A stretch of 64,000 nt of DNA from JAUMBM01 sp964441755. GTDB taxonomy: Bacteria; Bacteroidota; Bacteroidia; Chitinophagales; Saprospiraceae. Position 1 is the first letter of the stretch, and each line of letters begins with the position of its first letter. Both the position numbers and the translations under genes were made by a program. Positions 1-8,404 of this stretch are shown in pieces. The notes below the pieces were generated by a model. The model was not told the origin of the DNA, did not search any database, and worked only from the letters and a program-made list of their open reading frames with translations. The stretch covers positions 62,001 to 126,000 of the forward strand of contig CAYTVG010000003.1 of the NCBI GenBank assembly GCA_964441755.1, given 5' to 3'.

Positions 1-150
1 AAAGGGGTAACGTAACACTGATTCGGTAGCCGTCGCTAAAGCCGTGCAGCCCCTTCTGAGAAAAGTACAATTCAGCAGGAGTGTAGCGGGCGCTGTCTGA
101 GACTGTAAATGCATATCTACGGAAAAAACATCAGAGGCTTGATCCAAACC
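1..150 (-). other. Unassigned edge segment, possible minus-strand gene fragment
   Basis: All three plus-strand frames contain stop codons here. On the minus strand one frame is open from a TGA at 133-131 to the window edge and reads like protein (for example YFSQKGLHGFSDGYRIS), but it has no ATG or GTG start. A second open frame has an ATG at 114 but gives an unconvincing peptide. This may be part of a gene continuing to the left, a decayed gene, or chance. I cannot name it. Confidence 0.25.
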
Positions 151-777
151 TTACCTCATCCGCCATTTATTGATTTCGCGCAGGGCGTAGGCTTCATCTT
201 CCCAGCGAAGCAGGCGCGTCTGTTCATCTCCTTTATAGGATAAAAACCACTCTTCTACTATCAGCCTGGCTGCATCATACGTTAGGATAAAATCGAGAAA
301 ATTTTCTGCCCGTAAACTGCGAGCTTCCGGATCAGATGGAATTGCGATGATTTTGGTATCGATTTCCCCATTGTCCTCCAGCAGAAGTGCGGCGATGGGT
401 TTGATTTTAACAATACTCGCTGTAGGAAATGAAGGGCAAAGTACAAGTACGTCCAGCGGATCACCATCACCACCGCGGGCTTCATCCATTAATGTCCCCG
501 GAATGAATCCGTAATTACCCGGATAGGGCAAAAAATCAACAACTCTGTCCCGCCCATCGACCTGGTTCACGAGAAACTGCTGCCTCGATTGATCCCACTC
601 AATTTTGTTGTTGGTTCCTGCCGGAATTTCAATCACCGCACGCAACGTATCATTTTCAAAGGGGCTCATAGAATAATAATCGGGCTGACGGGCATCATGG
701 GAAGCGCCAAACCAGCCGCTGCAAGCCTGCAGCATCAGGCTGAGTGCAATAATACCCCAATGGGCAACCTTCGTCAT
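151..777 (-). CDS. Inorganic pyrophosphatase, lipoprotein form
   Basis: This 208-residue protein matches family I soluble inorganic pyrophosphatase, which hydrolyses pyrophosphate to two phosphates. The family signature DGDPLDV is at residues 104-110 and supplies the metal-binding aspartates D104, D106 and D109. Upstream lie IPAGTNNKIEW and YPGNYGFIPGT, typical of the active-site barrel. The N-terminus is unusual for the family: a hydrophobic stretch ends in LQAC with Cys19, a lipobox, so the mature enzyme should be membrane-anchored and outside the cytoplasm. That location is inferred from the signal alone. The gene stands alone, divergent from the small lipoprotein at 934. Family assignment is firm and the periplasmic role is open. 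Confidence 0.9.
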   Translation of the reverse strand: MTKVAHWGIIALSLMLQACSGWFGASHDARQPDYYSMSPFENDTLRAVIEIPAGTNNKIEWDQSRQQFLVNQVDGRDRVVDFLPYPGNYGFIPGTLMDEARGGDGDPLDVLVLCPSFPTASIVKIKPIAALLLEDNGEIDTKIIAIPSDPEARSLRAENFLDFILTYDAARLIVEEWFLSYKGDEQTRLLRWEDEAYALREINKWRMR

Positions 778-900
778 GGATTTACGTATTTATTGTATTG
801 TCGTTTTACCGAGAGGCCACAAACGTGACTTTGCAACAAAAATCAGTCTTTTTCACCATATATGCTGCTGACATAAGCCAAAAAATTGCGTTACCCTTCG

Positions 901-908
901 TAAGTTTG
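901..908 (+). promoter_or_regulatory. Putative -7 element TAAGTTTG
   Basis: TAAGTTTG matches the Bacteroidota -7 consensus TAnnTTTG and lies 25 bases upstream of the ATG at 934. I see no TTG at the usual 19-21 base spacing, so support comes from the -7 element only. Confidence 0.4.
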
Positions 909-933
909 CCTCTGCAGAAAACAAACAATAAGA

Positions 934-1416
934 ATGACTATCCAAAAATCGCGGCTGTTGGCAGTCGTCCTGGTTTTATCCACGATGGGTTGTGGCGAAT
1001 ATTCAGATGCCCAACTAAACCTAAAACAAACCTTGCCCGGCATGTGGATTACATCCAGGATTGAAGTGACAATCAATAGCCTAAATGGTACCGATACAAC
1101 TATCGTTGAAAAAGTGGAGGAAAATACCTGGCGCAATCGTTTTTTTGTACATCCTCCTGAATACTATTTTGGCAGCGACAACAAATACCGCCGTGTACAT
1201 CGCAGTTTGGCAGATACGCTTATCAGCAATGCCCGAGGGTTGTGGAATACCTTTGGAGACACGTTGATGCTGATAGAGCCGGATGCTACCTACCAATATG
1301 TGGTAAGTAAAGAAAATGAGCAGATTATCTTCAAAACAATGGTAGACTGGGATGGAGATGGCCAAACAGACGATGAGTTTAGTAGTTGGCAGCGATTGCT
1401 CAGAAAAATGAAGTAA
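934..1416 (+). CDS. Small lipoprotein, lipocalin-like hypothetical
   Basis: This 160-residue protein is not recognised with certainty. It begins with a signal peptide ending in STMGC, a plausible lipobox with the modified Cys at residue 20, so it should be a lipoprotein. The mature part opens with LPGMWITSRIEVTIN, which resembles the start of small lipocalin-like beta-barrel proteins common in Bacteroidota, and is rich in alternating polar and hydrophobic residues. A WDGDGQTDDEF stretch near the C-terminus (about residues 139-149) resembles a calcium-binding loop. It has its own -7 element and is followed by tRNA-Pro on the same strand. No function is proposed. Confidence 0.7.
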   Translation: MTIQKSRLLAVVLVLSTMGCGEYSDAQLNLKQTLPGMWITSRIEVTINSLNGTDTTIVEKVEENTWRNRFFVHPPEYYFGSDNKYRRVHRSLADTLISNARGLWNTFGDTLMLIEPDATYQYVVSKENEQIIFKTMVDWDGDGQTDDEFSSWQRLLRKMK

Positions 1417-1421
1417 TTGTA

Positions 1422-1452
1422 TTGCTAAATTTATATGCGCATAGTATATTTG
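1422..1452 (+). promoter_or_regulatory. Promoter of tRNA-Pro
   Basis: TTG at 1422-1424, a 20-base spacer and TATATTTG at 1445-1452 match the Bacteroidota housekeeping promoter exactly. The -7 element ends 17 bases before the first base of the tRNA. Confidence 0.8.
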
Positions 1453-1469
1453 CGTCTGCAATATGCATT

Positions 1470-1543
1470 CGGGATGTAGCGCAGCCCGGTAGCGCGCTTC
1501 GTTCGGGACGAAGAGGCCGCTGGTTCGAATCCAGTCATCCCGA
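1470..1543 (+). tRNA. tRNA-Pro (anticodon CGG)
   Basis: The acceptor stem is CGGGATG (1470-1476) with CATCCCG (1536-1542) and discriminator A at 1543. The anticodon arm is CTTCG-TTCGGGA-CGAAG, giving anticodon CGG, which reads proline CCG. The T arm contains GGTTCGAAT. CCA is not encoded. Confidence 0.97.
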
Positions 1544-1560
1544 CTTTGTAAAAGACTAAA

Positions 1561-1618
1561 CTGGCAGCAATAAGAAAAGCCTGAATCCGCGGATTCAGGC
1601 TTTTCTTATTGCTGCCAG
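1561..1618. terminator. 58-nt perfect palindrome, bidirectional terminator
   Basis: Two 29-base arms form a perfect palindrome with no spacer, centred on CCGCGG. The arms contain AAGAAAAGCC and its complement GGCTTTTCTT, so an A-run precedes and a U-run follows the GC-rich core on either strand. It lies between tRNA-Pro (+) and the convergent SPOR-domain gene (-) and fits a shared terminator. Confidence 0.85.
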
Positions 1619-1634
1619 TAGCAAGGCGTGTTTA

Positions 1635-4136
1635 TTATCGCATAAACACCCATTCTCCGTTTACGTTGCGAAGGAGAAATGCATCGCGGAAACCCGCAGC
1701 AACAGCCCTTGACCGCATATCCCTTGCATCCTGCTCAGAAAACAATCCCCCAATTCGGAATACAATCAAATTATTTTTGGTTCCTTGTTCTATGGGGACA
1801 TTCAGTGTCTCTGCAGCGGCTCTGTTAAAATTATCCGGATTCATAAAGGCACCCAGCTGAACTTTATATTCCCCTGTGTAGGCTGCGTCATAGGCTGCCG
1901 CAGGTGCAGCTACTGAGCGGGCACCGGTATAAACAGGATTAATGATAAAGGCATCCCTAAAACCAGCAGATTTCAATGAAGCCAACGCCCTGTCAGCCTC
2001 TGCACGAGAATTGAAGGTACCTACACGCACCTTGTGTGTTCCATTTTCCATATGGACAAACACACTTCCCGTGCTGTTTGCTTTCGAAAACCTGTTGAGA
2101 TCAGGCGGATTCTGCAGAGAAGCCAACTGAACCGACCATGCGTCAACAGGAGGAGCAGCATAGTTTGTAACCGGAGGGTAGGACGGGCTCGTTGATTGTA
2201 CAGGATTATTAGGAATTGGCCTGCCGGTATTTACGTTATTGCTATTCATACGGGTTAGCGGAATCACTCCCAGAATATTTCTGTTACGGCCATCCTCTGT
2301 ATTGACAGAGAAAAACTCATCGTTGTAGTTGAGCTTAAAGAGTTTGATATTATAAGCCGTATTTGGATTTAGCGAAACCTGGTAATTGCCGTTATTGTCC
2401 GTCACCGTCTCCGTCTGGGCTGAGGTTGACAGGTTGATCACCGTCACTTTGACACCGGCGAGCGGCGCTCTGGAAGGATTTTCTATTACTTTACCGGAGT
2501 AAACACCCCCGAACCTATACAGGTCAATGGTTCGCTGCCTGCTTTCAGTGCTGAATAATGTTGACAATGAGAAAGAATAATCTGTAAAACCCGGATTCTT
2601 GATTGTGATGGAACAATCATAACCCTCCGTTACCTGAAAGTCAAACTCCCCTTGAACATCCGTCATATAAGGCTTAGTATCCCCACAAGCCGACAGGTCG
2701 ATGGTTGCATTGGCCAACGGGCGACCATCGGCTGCATCTCTGACGATCAATGTAAAAGTTTGTGCTGCACTGAGCGCTGAATAGATATCTTCACTTCCTC
2801 TGCCACCCGGGCGGTTGGAGACGAAATACCCCTTGAAACCGGAGGTCGATGCCAAATCAGCCACGAAGCCGTAGTCGTCGTAAGAAGAGTTGAGTTGATT
2901 GCCAAGGTGTGTGAGTTGATCCCAACGGCCACCAGCCTTCTGAACACTGAAAACATCAAATCCTCCGAGTCCGAAATGCCAGTCGGAGGCGAAGTAGAGG
3001 TCATCGCCCGCAATAAAGGGTGTTATTTCATTGCCCTCGGAATTGACCGTAGGGCCGAGGTTTTCAGGCGTAGACCAACGATTGTTACCCAGCTTACGAG
3101 TCACATAAATATCAAACTCACCAGATCCCCCCGGACGGTTAGAAGAAAAATACATTTCATTGCCGTCTGCAGAGAAGGAAGCAAAACCCGTACTAAAGCT
3201 AGGGCCATTGTGCTCGAACTCCCTGAAGTTGCTCCAGCGACCACGTGCATCTACCTGACCGATGTACAGCCGGGTCTCCTGACCCGGTGCTGAAATCTGC
3301 CGTACACCTTCAACGAAGGTATTGGCCGTGATGGCAATCATTGTACCATCCGGAGAAAAAGTAACATGGCAGTAGCCCTGGCTATTGAGCAGGCCCATTT
3401 GAGAATTGGACAGCGGTGTCGGAGTAGACAGAAAACCATTGCTTTCCTCTCTGGCAAAAAACAGTCCATTTTTTGTACTGCCCGTGGCTGTAGCACTGGG
3501 ATTCCTGTTGCGGCCACTTGCCGGCGTTTCTGATGCTGCACTTCCTCTGCCTTGCCGGAAGGAGGCGAAATAAACAGCATTCTGATAGGTGGTAATGCCG
3601 AAATCGCTCTGTGGTGAGCTTATATTGTTTTCAACAGCAACTGTAAAGCCACCGGATTTGTTTCCGTCTGCAATAGCGAAGTCGCAGCTTTGCATAAACT
3701 GCCGGCCAATTTTCGTATTTCCGCTCTTTTGAGCGTACAGACTGTATTGATCCTTTGCCTCGCGATATTTGCCTAAAGCGCGCAGCACGTGACCATGATA
3801 GAGATGGTGAAGATCATAATTTTCTCTTGATTCGCGGTTATCACTGCCGAGTATCCGGAATCCTTCTTCATAGTTCCTGGCCGCCTCCGTCATTTTGTTG
3901 AGATAACGTTGACAGTCTGCGAGGTATAGGTACAGCTCAGGACTTGCACCTCGTCTGGTGGGCTGTTGCTGCGCAATAACCTCTTTTAGCTTGGCCTCAG
4001 CCTGTACATAATTTTTGTCCTTGTAGTTCCTTACAGCCTCATCTGCATTAGCTCTGCGCTGAGCGATAGCGGGATTGACAAAGGTCGCGATAAGCGTCAA
4101 TAACAACGTTATACGAATGAATTGCATATAAAACAT
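1635..4136 (-). CDS. TPR/PD40 beta-propeller/SPOR envelope protein (PorE-like)
   Basis: This 833-residue exported protein (signal peptide ending near PAIAQ) has, in order, a TPR-like helical region (about 30-150), PD40-type propeller repeats (about 170-460, with SSNRPGGSGEFDIY, ASDWHFGLGGFDVF and VSNRPGGRGSEDIY), two carboxypeptidase-regulatory-like beta domains (about 465-620) and two C-terminal SPOR domains (about 665-740 and 756-833; VQLASLQNPPDLNRF and VQLGAFMNPDNFNRA). The T9SS component PorE has TPR, propeller and regulatory domain followed by OmpA. Here SPOR domains, which bind peptidoglycan glycan strands, take the OmpA position. A periplasmic, peptidoglycan-attached role is inferred. 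A second methionine at residue 4 could be the start. The gene converges on tRNA-Pro. Confidence 0.85.
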   Translation of the reverse strand: MFYMQFIRITLLLTLIATFVNPAIAQRRANADEAVRNYKDKNYVQAEAKLKEVIAQQQPTRRGASPELYLYLADCQRYLNKMTEAARNYEEGFRILGSDNRESRENYDLHHLYHGHVLRALGKYREAKDQYSLYAQKSGNTKIGRQFMQSCDFAIADGNKSGGFTVAVENNISSPQSDFGITTYQNAVYFASFRQGRGSAASETPASGRNRNPSATATGSTKNGLFFAREESNGFLSTPTPLSNSQMGLLNSQGYCHVTFSPDGTMIAITANTFVEGVRQISAPGQETRLYIGQVDARGRWSNFREFEHNGPSFSTGFASFSADGNEMYFSSNRPGGSGEFDIYVTRKLGNNRWSTPENLGPTVNSEGNEITPFIAGDDLYFASDWHFGLGGFDVFSVQKAGGRWDQLTHLGNQLNSSYDDYGFVADLASTSGFKGYFVSNRPGGRGSEDIYSALSAAQTFTLIVRDAADGRPLANATIDLSACGDTKPYMTDVQGEFDFQVTEGYDCSITIKNPGFTDYSFSLSTLFSTESRQRTIDLYRFGGVYSGKVIENPSRAPLAGVKVTVINLSTSAQTETVTDNNGNYQVSLNPNTAYNIKLFKLNYNDEFFSVNTEDGRNRNILGVIPLTRMNSNNVNTGRPIPNNPVQSTSPSYPPVTNYAAPPVDAWSVQLASLQNPPDLNRFSKANSTGSVFVHMENGTHKVRVGTFNSRAEADRALASLKSAGFRDAFIINPVYTGARSVAAPAAAYDAAYTGEYKVQLGAFMNPDNFNRAAAETLNVPIEQGTKNNLIVFRIGGLFSEQDARDMRSRAVAAGFRDAFLLRNVNGEWVFMR

Positions 4137-4300
4137 GAGTTAGGCGAGAAAAATAAGCACAAAATACAATTATTAGGTAAATTACAATACTTTTCTGCCT
4201 TGATTTTGAAAAATCTTGACTTGTGAATACGGACTGCATAACCAGGAGCAGTAGCAGCCCGGCCAGAACATTGAACATCCTGCACACGTTGCAAATAGAT

Positions 4301-4786
4301 TTACAACGGAGAAGTTAACTTTTTATTTTTTTCTACGACCATATCGGCCAGTCCTTGTTTAAATTCAATAACCTTCTGCAGTAGTGATGGCTCATGGACT
4401 GCAAGGATTTGCGCTGCTAAAATACCCGCATTTTGACCCGCATTGAGCGCTACTGTCGCTACAGGCACACCATTGGGCATCTGCAATATTGACAAAACAG
4501 AGTCCCAGCCATCGATGCTATTGGAAGACTTTACTGGTACACCTATTACAGGTAGAGGGCTGATCGCTGCGACCATACCCGGCAGGTGTGCCGCACCACC
4601 AGCACCTGCAATGATAACCTTGACCCCGCGCAGGTGGGCATTTTTGGCAAACTGCAACATGAGTTCGGGTGTGCGATGAGCGGAGACGATCGCAAGTTCG
4701 CTGACAATTCCCATACGCCGGAGAATTTCCTCGGCCGGCTTCATAATTGGCAGATCTGAATCAGACCCCATGATGATACTAACCAT
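4301..4786 (-). CDS. purE: 5-(carboxyamino)imidazole ribonucleotide mutase
   Basis: This 161-residue protein is class I PurE, which converts N5-CAIR to CAIR in purine synthesis in the cytoplasm. The N-terminus VSIIMGSDSDLP carries the nucleotide-binding loop, SAHRTPE the catalytic histidine, and GAGGAAHLPGMVA with VIGVPV the remaining active-site strands. QMPNGVPVATV and NAGILA are also family hallmarks. Length is normal. It lies downstream of the permease gene on the same strand with a 48-base gap, so co-transcription is possible. No purK is visible here. Confidence 0.97.
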   Translation of the reverse strand: MVSIIMGSDSDLPIMKPAEEILRRMGIVSELAIVSAHRTPELMLQFAKNAHLRGVKVIIAGAGGAAHLPGMVAAISPLPVIGVPVKSSNSIDGWDSVLSILQMPNGVPVATVALNAGQNAGILAAQILAVHEPSLLQKVIEFKQGLADMVVEKNKKLTSPL

Positions 4787-4834
4787 TTCCTATTATTGAG
4801 TATATTGATAAGCTGTACAGCTGAAAAGCCCTCC

Positions 4835-6127
4835 TCAGGAAAAACGAATAGCCTTGACGGGATCAATACGGCTGATCAGGTAGGAAGGTGCTATCAGAAA
4901 GAGCATGGTAATCACCAAAGTGCCCGTATTTAAGAGTAAAATCCACTGCCAGTCGACATAGACAGGAGCTACCGACAGATAGTATTTTGTTTCGTCCAGT
5001 CGTATTAAAGAGAACTCCTGTTGCAGCCAACAAAAGCCGAGCCCTGCCAGGTTGCCGAAAAACAGGCCCAATAACAAGATGTAACCGGCATAATAGAGAA
5101 ACACCCATCGGATACTCCAGTTACCTGCCCCCAGTGCCTTTAATGTGCCAATCATATTGGTGCGTTCCAGAATGAGGATGAGCAATGCCGTAATCATATT
5201 GATCACGGCAACAATAACCATGAGGGACAGGATTACTATTTCGTTGACGTTGAGCAGATCGAGCCACTCAAAAATTTCAGGAAGCTTTTGGCGAATAGTC
5301 TCTGCATACAAGTGAGCGGGAAGCATTTCAAAATAAATATGTGCTGCCCATGGAGTCAGATCGCGAATATCATCTACAAAAACCTCAAACCCGCTAACCT
5401 GATTGCTGTCCCAACGCATGAGCTGTTGTATCTGACGAATATCTACCAGCGCGAACTTGCGGTCATACTCTTCCAAACCGGTTTTGTAGATGCCGGAGAC
5501 CACAAATCTGCGGCGAAGCTGCTGCCCTCCCTCTACAAAATGGACATCAAATTTATCCCCTGCATTTACACGCAACCGATCAGCAGTGGCCTGCGAAATT
5601 AATACATCTTTGGACACACCTTCAGCAGGCAAACTGACAACCTTACCGCTGACCAGATACTTTTTCATGAAAGTCCAGTCAAAATCGCGATCCACACCCT
5701 TGAGCAGGATACCTTCGATCTCTTCCTTCGACTTGATTATCCCTGGCTTGACAGCATACACCTGTATATGCCTGATGCCACCTCTCGTCTGCAGTTGCTT
5801 GTTCTCAGGTTCTAAACCTATTAAGCCTGCACTGTACGTCAGTGATCGTAAGCCGGGTAATATTGGATAAAACGCCTGATTTTTATCGATAGGGAAAGGC
5901 TCGGTCAAAGAGCGGCTCTGATTGGGATCTGTTATATGAATGTGTCCCCAGAAACCAAATACTTTAGCAGAAATTTCCCGCTTGAAGCCTGCTATCAGCG
6001 CGCTGGCACCGATCATCACACTTACGCTCAATGCAACAGCAATGACCGCATTCCGCAGGATGAACCTGGAGAATGACTGCTGTCCCGCAGTTGCAACCCG
6101 TCTGGCTATGTACCAAGCAAATCTCAT
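4835..6127 (-). CDS. FtsX/LolC-LolE family ABC transporter permease
   Basis: This is a membrane permease of the MacB/FtsX type, about 430 residues from the chosen start. It has one N-terminal transmembrane helix after FAWYIARRVATAG, a large periplasmic domain (about 50-270), and three C-terminal helices including LLNVNEIVILSLMVIVAVIN and MIGTLKALGA, the usual coupling-helix motif. LolC/E proteins extract lipoproteins from the inner membrane with an ATPase, LolD, which is not in this window. I chose Met at 6127 because family members begin a few residues before IARR. An in-frame ATG at 6163 would add 12 residues. Specificity for lipoproteins is inferred from family. Confidence 0.88.
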   Translation of the reverse strand: MRFAWYIARRVATAGQQSFSRFILRNAVIAVALSVSVMIGASALIAGFKREISAKVFGFWGHIHITDPNQSRSLTEPFPIDKNQAFYPILPGLRSLTYSAGLIGLEPENKQLQTRGGIRHIQVYAVKPGIIKSKEEIEGILLKGVDRDFDWTFMKKYLVSGKVVSLPAEGVSKDVLISQATADRLRVNAGDKFDVHFVEGGQQLRRRFVVSGIYKTGLEEYDRKFALVDIRQIQQLMRWDSNQVSGFEVFVDDIRDLTPWAAHIYFEMLPAHLYAETIRQKLPEIFEWLDLLNVNEIVILSLMVIVAVINMITALLILILERTNMIGTLKALGAGNWSIRWVFLYYAGYILLLGLFFGNLAGLGFCWLQQEFSLIRLDETKYYLSVAPVYVDWQWILLLNTGTLVITMLFLIAPSYLISRIDPVKAIRFS

Positions 6128-6455
6128 CGGCTGCGAAGATACGTCGTTGCTACCAATTTGCATCCGCCTATTTTAGCTCGCGAGTCCATCAACCAGCCAT
6201 TTACTGCTTGTAAAAAAGTAAAAAAACATAAAAAATCTCCATATTCAACATTTTAAACTAATAGTCAATATTTAAAACATTAAAAATAATCAACAAAAGA
6301 ACCAATGATGAGTTCATTGTGAGCTATGGCGTAGTCATGGTGAGGTAAAAAAATTGATTTTACTCAATTGTTTTCCCAATATTGTGGCGAGTATTAAACC
6401 AAATATAAATTTTATTTTCGTGGGAATAAATTATTGCAGAAGTATTTACGCAGGA
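6128..6455. other. AT-rich divergent intergenic region upstream of the glycan locus
   Basis: This stretch separates the permease (-) from the GH144-like gene (+). It is AT-rich with many A-runs between about 6210 and 6300. I found no TAnnTTTG element on the plus strand, so any promoter for the glycan locus here must be non-canonical. An in-frame TTG at 6354 could extend the downstream gene. Confidence 0.4.
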
Positions 6456-8369
6456 ATGTCGAACTGTGCTGATGAATCCGACATCTGGCATAGCCCCCTA
6501 CAGCGCTGTTTACTTAAGATGATAATGGGGCTTTCTATCTTATTTGTCTGCATACCGAACTTGGTAGTCGCTCAGGTTGATGCCCCACAGGGATTGACGG
6601 CGGTAGCTTATGACCACCATATAGAACTTAACTGGGATCGCAATGCTGAGCCAGGACTACAGGGCTACAGTATTGAAATGAGTACTGACAGTTCAACATT
6701 TACGCCCATAGCTTTCGTATCTTCTCTGAATATTCGTTACATTCATTTTTTGGGGGGATGGAACCTAAGGCGGCATTATCGAATCAGGGCACAAGCAGGT
6801 GGCCAATTGAGTGCCCCCTCGGCTGTGGTTACTGCTGAAACCTTTCTGATGAGTGATGATGAGCTGCTGGATATGGTTCAGTACTACACGTTCCGGTACT
6901 TTTGGGAGCATGCTCACCCCGTATCGGGCATGATTCGTGAGCGACTGAACGCGCCTTACGTTACAACGGGCGGCAGTGGATTTGGGATAATGGCCATTCT
7001 GGTGGGTATCGAGCGCGGTTGGGTTAGTCGGGAGGAAGGCTTTGAGCGTATCCGAAAGATAGTCAATTTTTTACAGAATGCCCCCAGATTTCGCGGCGCT
7101 TTTGCACACTGGATGAATGGTGCCAACGGACAGGTTGTCCCTTTCAGTGCACAGGATGACGGAGGTGATTTGGTAGAAACGGCCTTCCTGATGCAAGGTC
7201 TGCTATGTGTGCGGCAGTACTTCAGTGCAACGAATGTAGAGGAGACCGATTTACGCGATGATATAACCACCCTCTGGCAAGACGTTAACTGGAACTGGTA
7301 CCGCAAGCTTGTCAACAATGTGTTGTACTGGCATTGGTCTCCGAATCACCAGTTTGCTATTAACCTGCCAATCCGCGGATTCAATGAATCACAAATAGTA
7401 TACCTGCTGGCCATTGCCTCTCCCGTTTCCACCCATAAAATCCCGGCACAGCTTTACCACAGTGGCTGGGCGGGATCGGGCTATACAACCAGCCAGTCCT
7501 ATTATGGGTATCCGCTGGGCGTAGGAAGTTTTCGAGGAGGCCCGCTTTTCTTCAGCCACTACAGCTACCTTGGATTTGACCCGCGCAACAAGCGGGACAC
7601 CTATGCCAACTACTTCATTAGAAATACAATGCATACACTCATCAACCGTGCACATTGTATACAGAATCCCTACAATCGGGTTGGTTATAGCGAGGAATGC
7701 TGGGGGCTTACAGCCAGCGACGATCCCTTTGTCGGCTATCTTGCGCACGAGCCCGCCAACAGCCAACTGGACAATGGAACCATAGCCCCGACGGCGGCAC
7801 TGTCATCCATGCCCTACACGCCCAACTTCAGTATGCAGGCACTTAAACATTTTTATCGGGAACTGGGTCAGCGGCTTTGGGGTGTATATGGATTTTACGA
7901 TGCTTTTAATTTGGGTGCCAATTGGTATGCAAGCAGTTACCTTGCTATCGATCAGGGGCCCATCATCTGTATGATTGAAAATCACCGCTCAGGACTGCTT
8001 TGGGATCTGTTTATGCAAAACCCCGAAATTCCGCAGGCGCTCAGCGCTGTTGGTTTCGTTGAGGACGACACGGTCATTAGCGATCTGAGTGAACCTTCGC
8101 CCCTTGTCCGACAGCTGCGTATAGCTCCCAATCCTGCAACGGAGGTAGTACAGCTTAGGTTGGCTATGGGTGCCCCCGAAAGACTGCAGATACAACTCAT
8201 AGACATCGAGGGGAGAAGAATTAAAACACTACTGCCTGCCAGTCAACTTCCTGCAGGTGAACACGACTGGACATTTTCACTCGGTTCACTTGAGCCGGGC
8301 TATTATGGTATATTATTTACAACAACACAACATAGCTGGGTTGAACCGCTGGTGGTATCTCAGCCTTAG
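6456..8369 (+). CDS. Secreted GH144-like glucanase with FnIII and T9SS sorting domain
   Basis: From Met at 6456 this is a 637-residue exported protein: signal peptide to about residue 40 (ending NLVVAQ), a fibronectin type III domain (about 41-130), a glycoamylase-like/GH144 catalytic domain (about 134-525) and a T9SS type A sorting domain (about 554-637, opening LRIAPNPA and ending in GYYGILF). Catalytic-domain landmarks are YFWEHAHP, GIERGWVSREEG, DDGGDLVETAF, EECWGLTASD, NGTIAPTAA, VYGFYDAFN and IDQGPI. GH144 enzymes cleave beta-1,2-glucan internally. The sorting domain places it on the surface or outside. It heads the glycan locus. A start at 6519 or a TTG at 6354 is possible. Exact substrate is inferred. 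Confidence 0.88.
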   Translation: MSNCADESDIWHSPLQRCLLKMIMGLSILFVCIPNLVVAQVDAPQGLTAVAYDHHIELNWDRNAEPGLQGYSIEMSTDSSTFTPIAFVSSLNIRYIHFLGGWNLRRHYRIRAQAGGQLSAPSAVVTAETFLMSDDELLDMVQYYTFRYFWEHAHPVSGMIRERLNAPYVTTGGSGFGIMAILVGIERGWVSREEGFERIRKIVNFLQNAPRFRGAFAHWMNGANGQVVPFSAQDDGGDLVETAFLMQGLLCVRQYFSATNVEETDLRDDITTLWQDVNWNWYRKLVNNVLYWHWSPNHQFAINLPIRGFNESQIVYLLAIASPVSTHKIPAQLYHSGWAGSGYTTSQSYYGYPLGVGSFRGGPLFFSHYSYLGFDPRNKRDTYANYFIRNTMHTLINRAHCIQNPYNRVGYSEECWGLTASDDPFVGYLAHEPANSQLDNGTIAPTAALSSMPYTPNFSMQALKHFYRELGQRLWGVYGFYDAFNLGANWYASSYLAIDQGPIICMIENHRSGLLWDLFMQNPEIPQALSAVGFVEDDTVISDLSEPSPLVRQLRIAPNPATEVVQLRLAMGAPERLQIQLIDIEGRRIKTLLPASQLPAGEHDWTFSLGSLEPGYYGILFTTTQHSWVEPLVVSQP

Positions 8370-8404
8370 CCAAACCATTCGCAAACTTTTTAAAATCTGG
8401 ACCT

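Noticed and set aside
4048..4294. Two short minus-strand frames between purE and the SPOR-domain gene
   Set aside because: They overlap each other and the SPOR gene start, and have no domain, promoter or conserved look.
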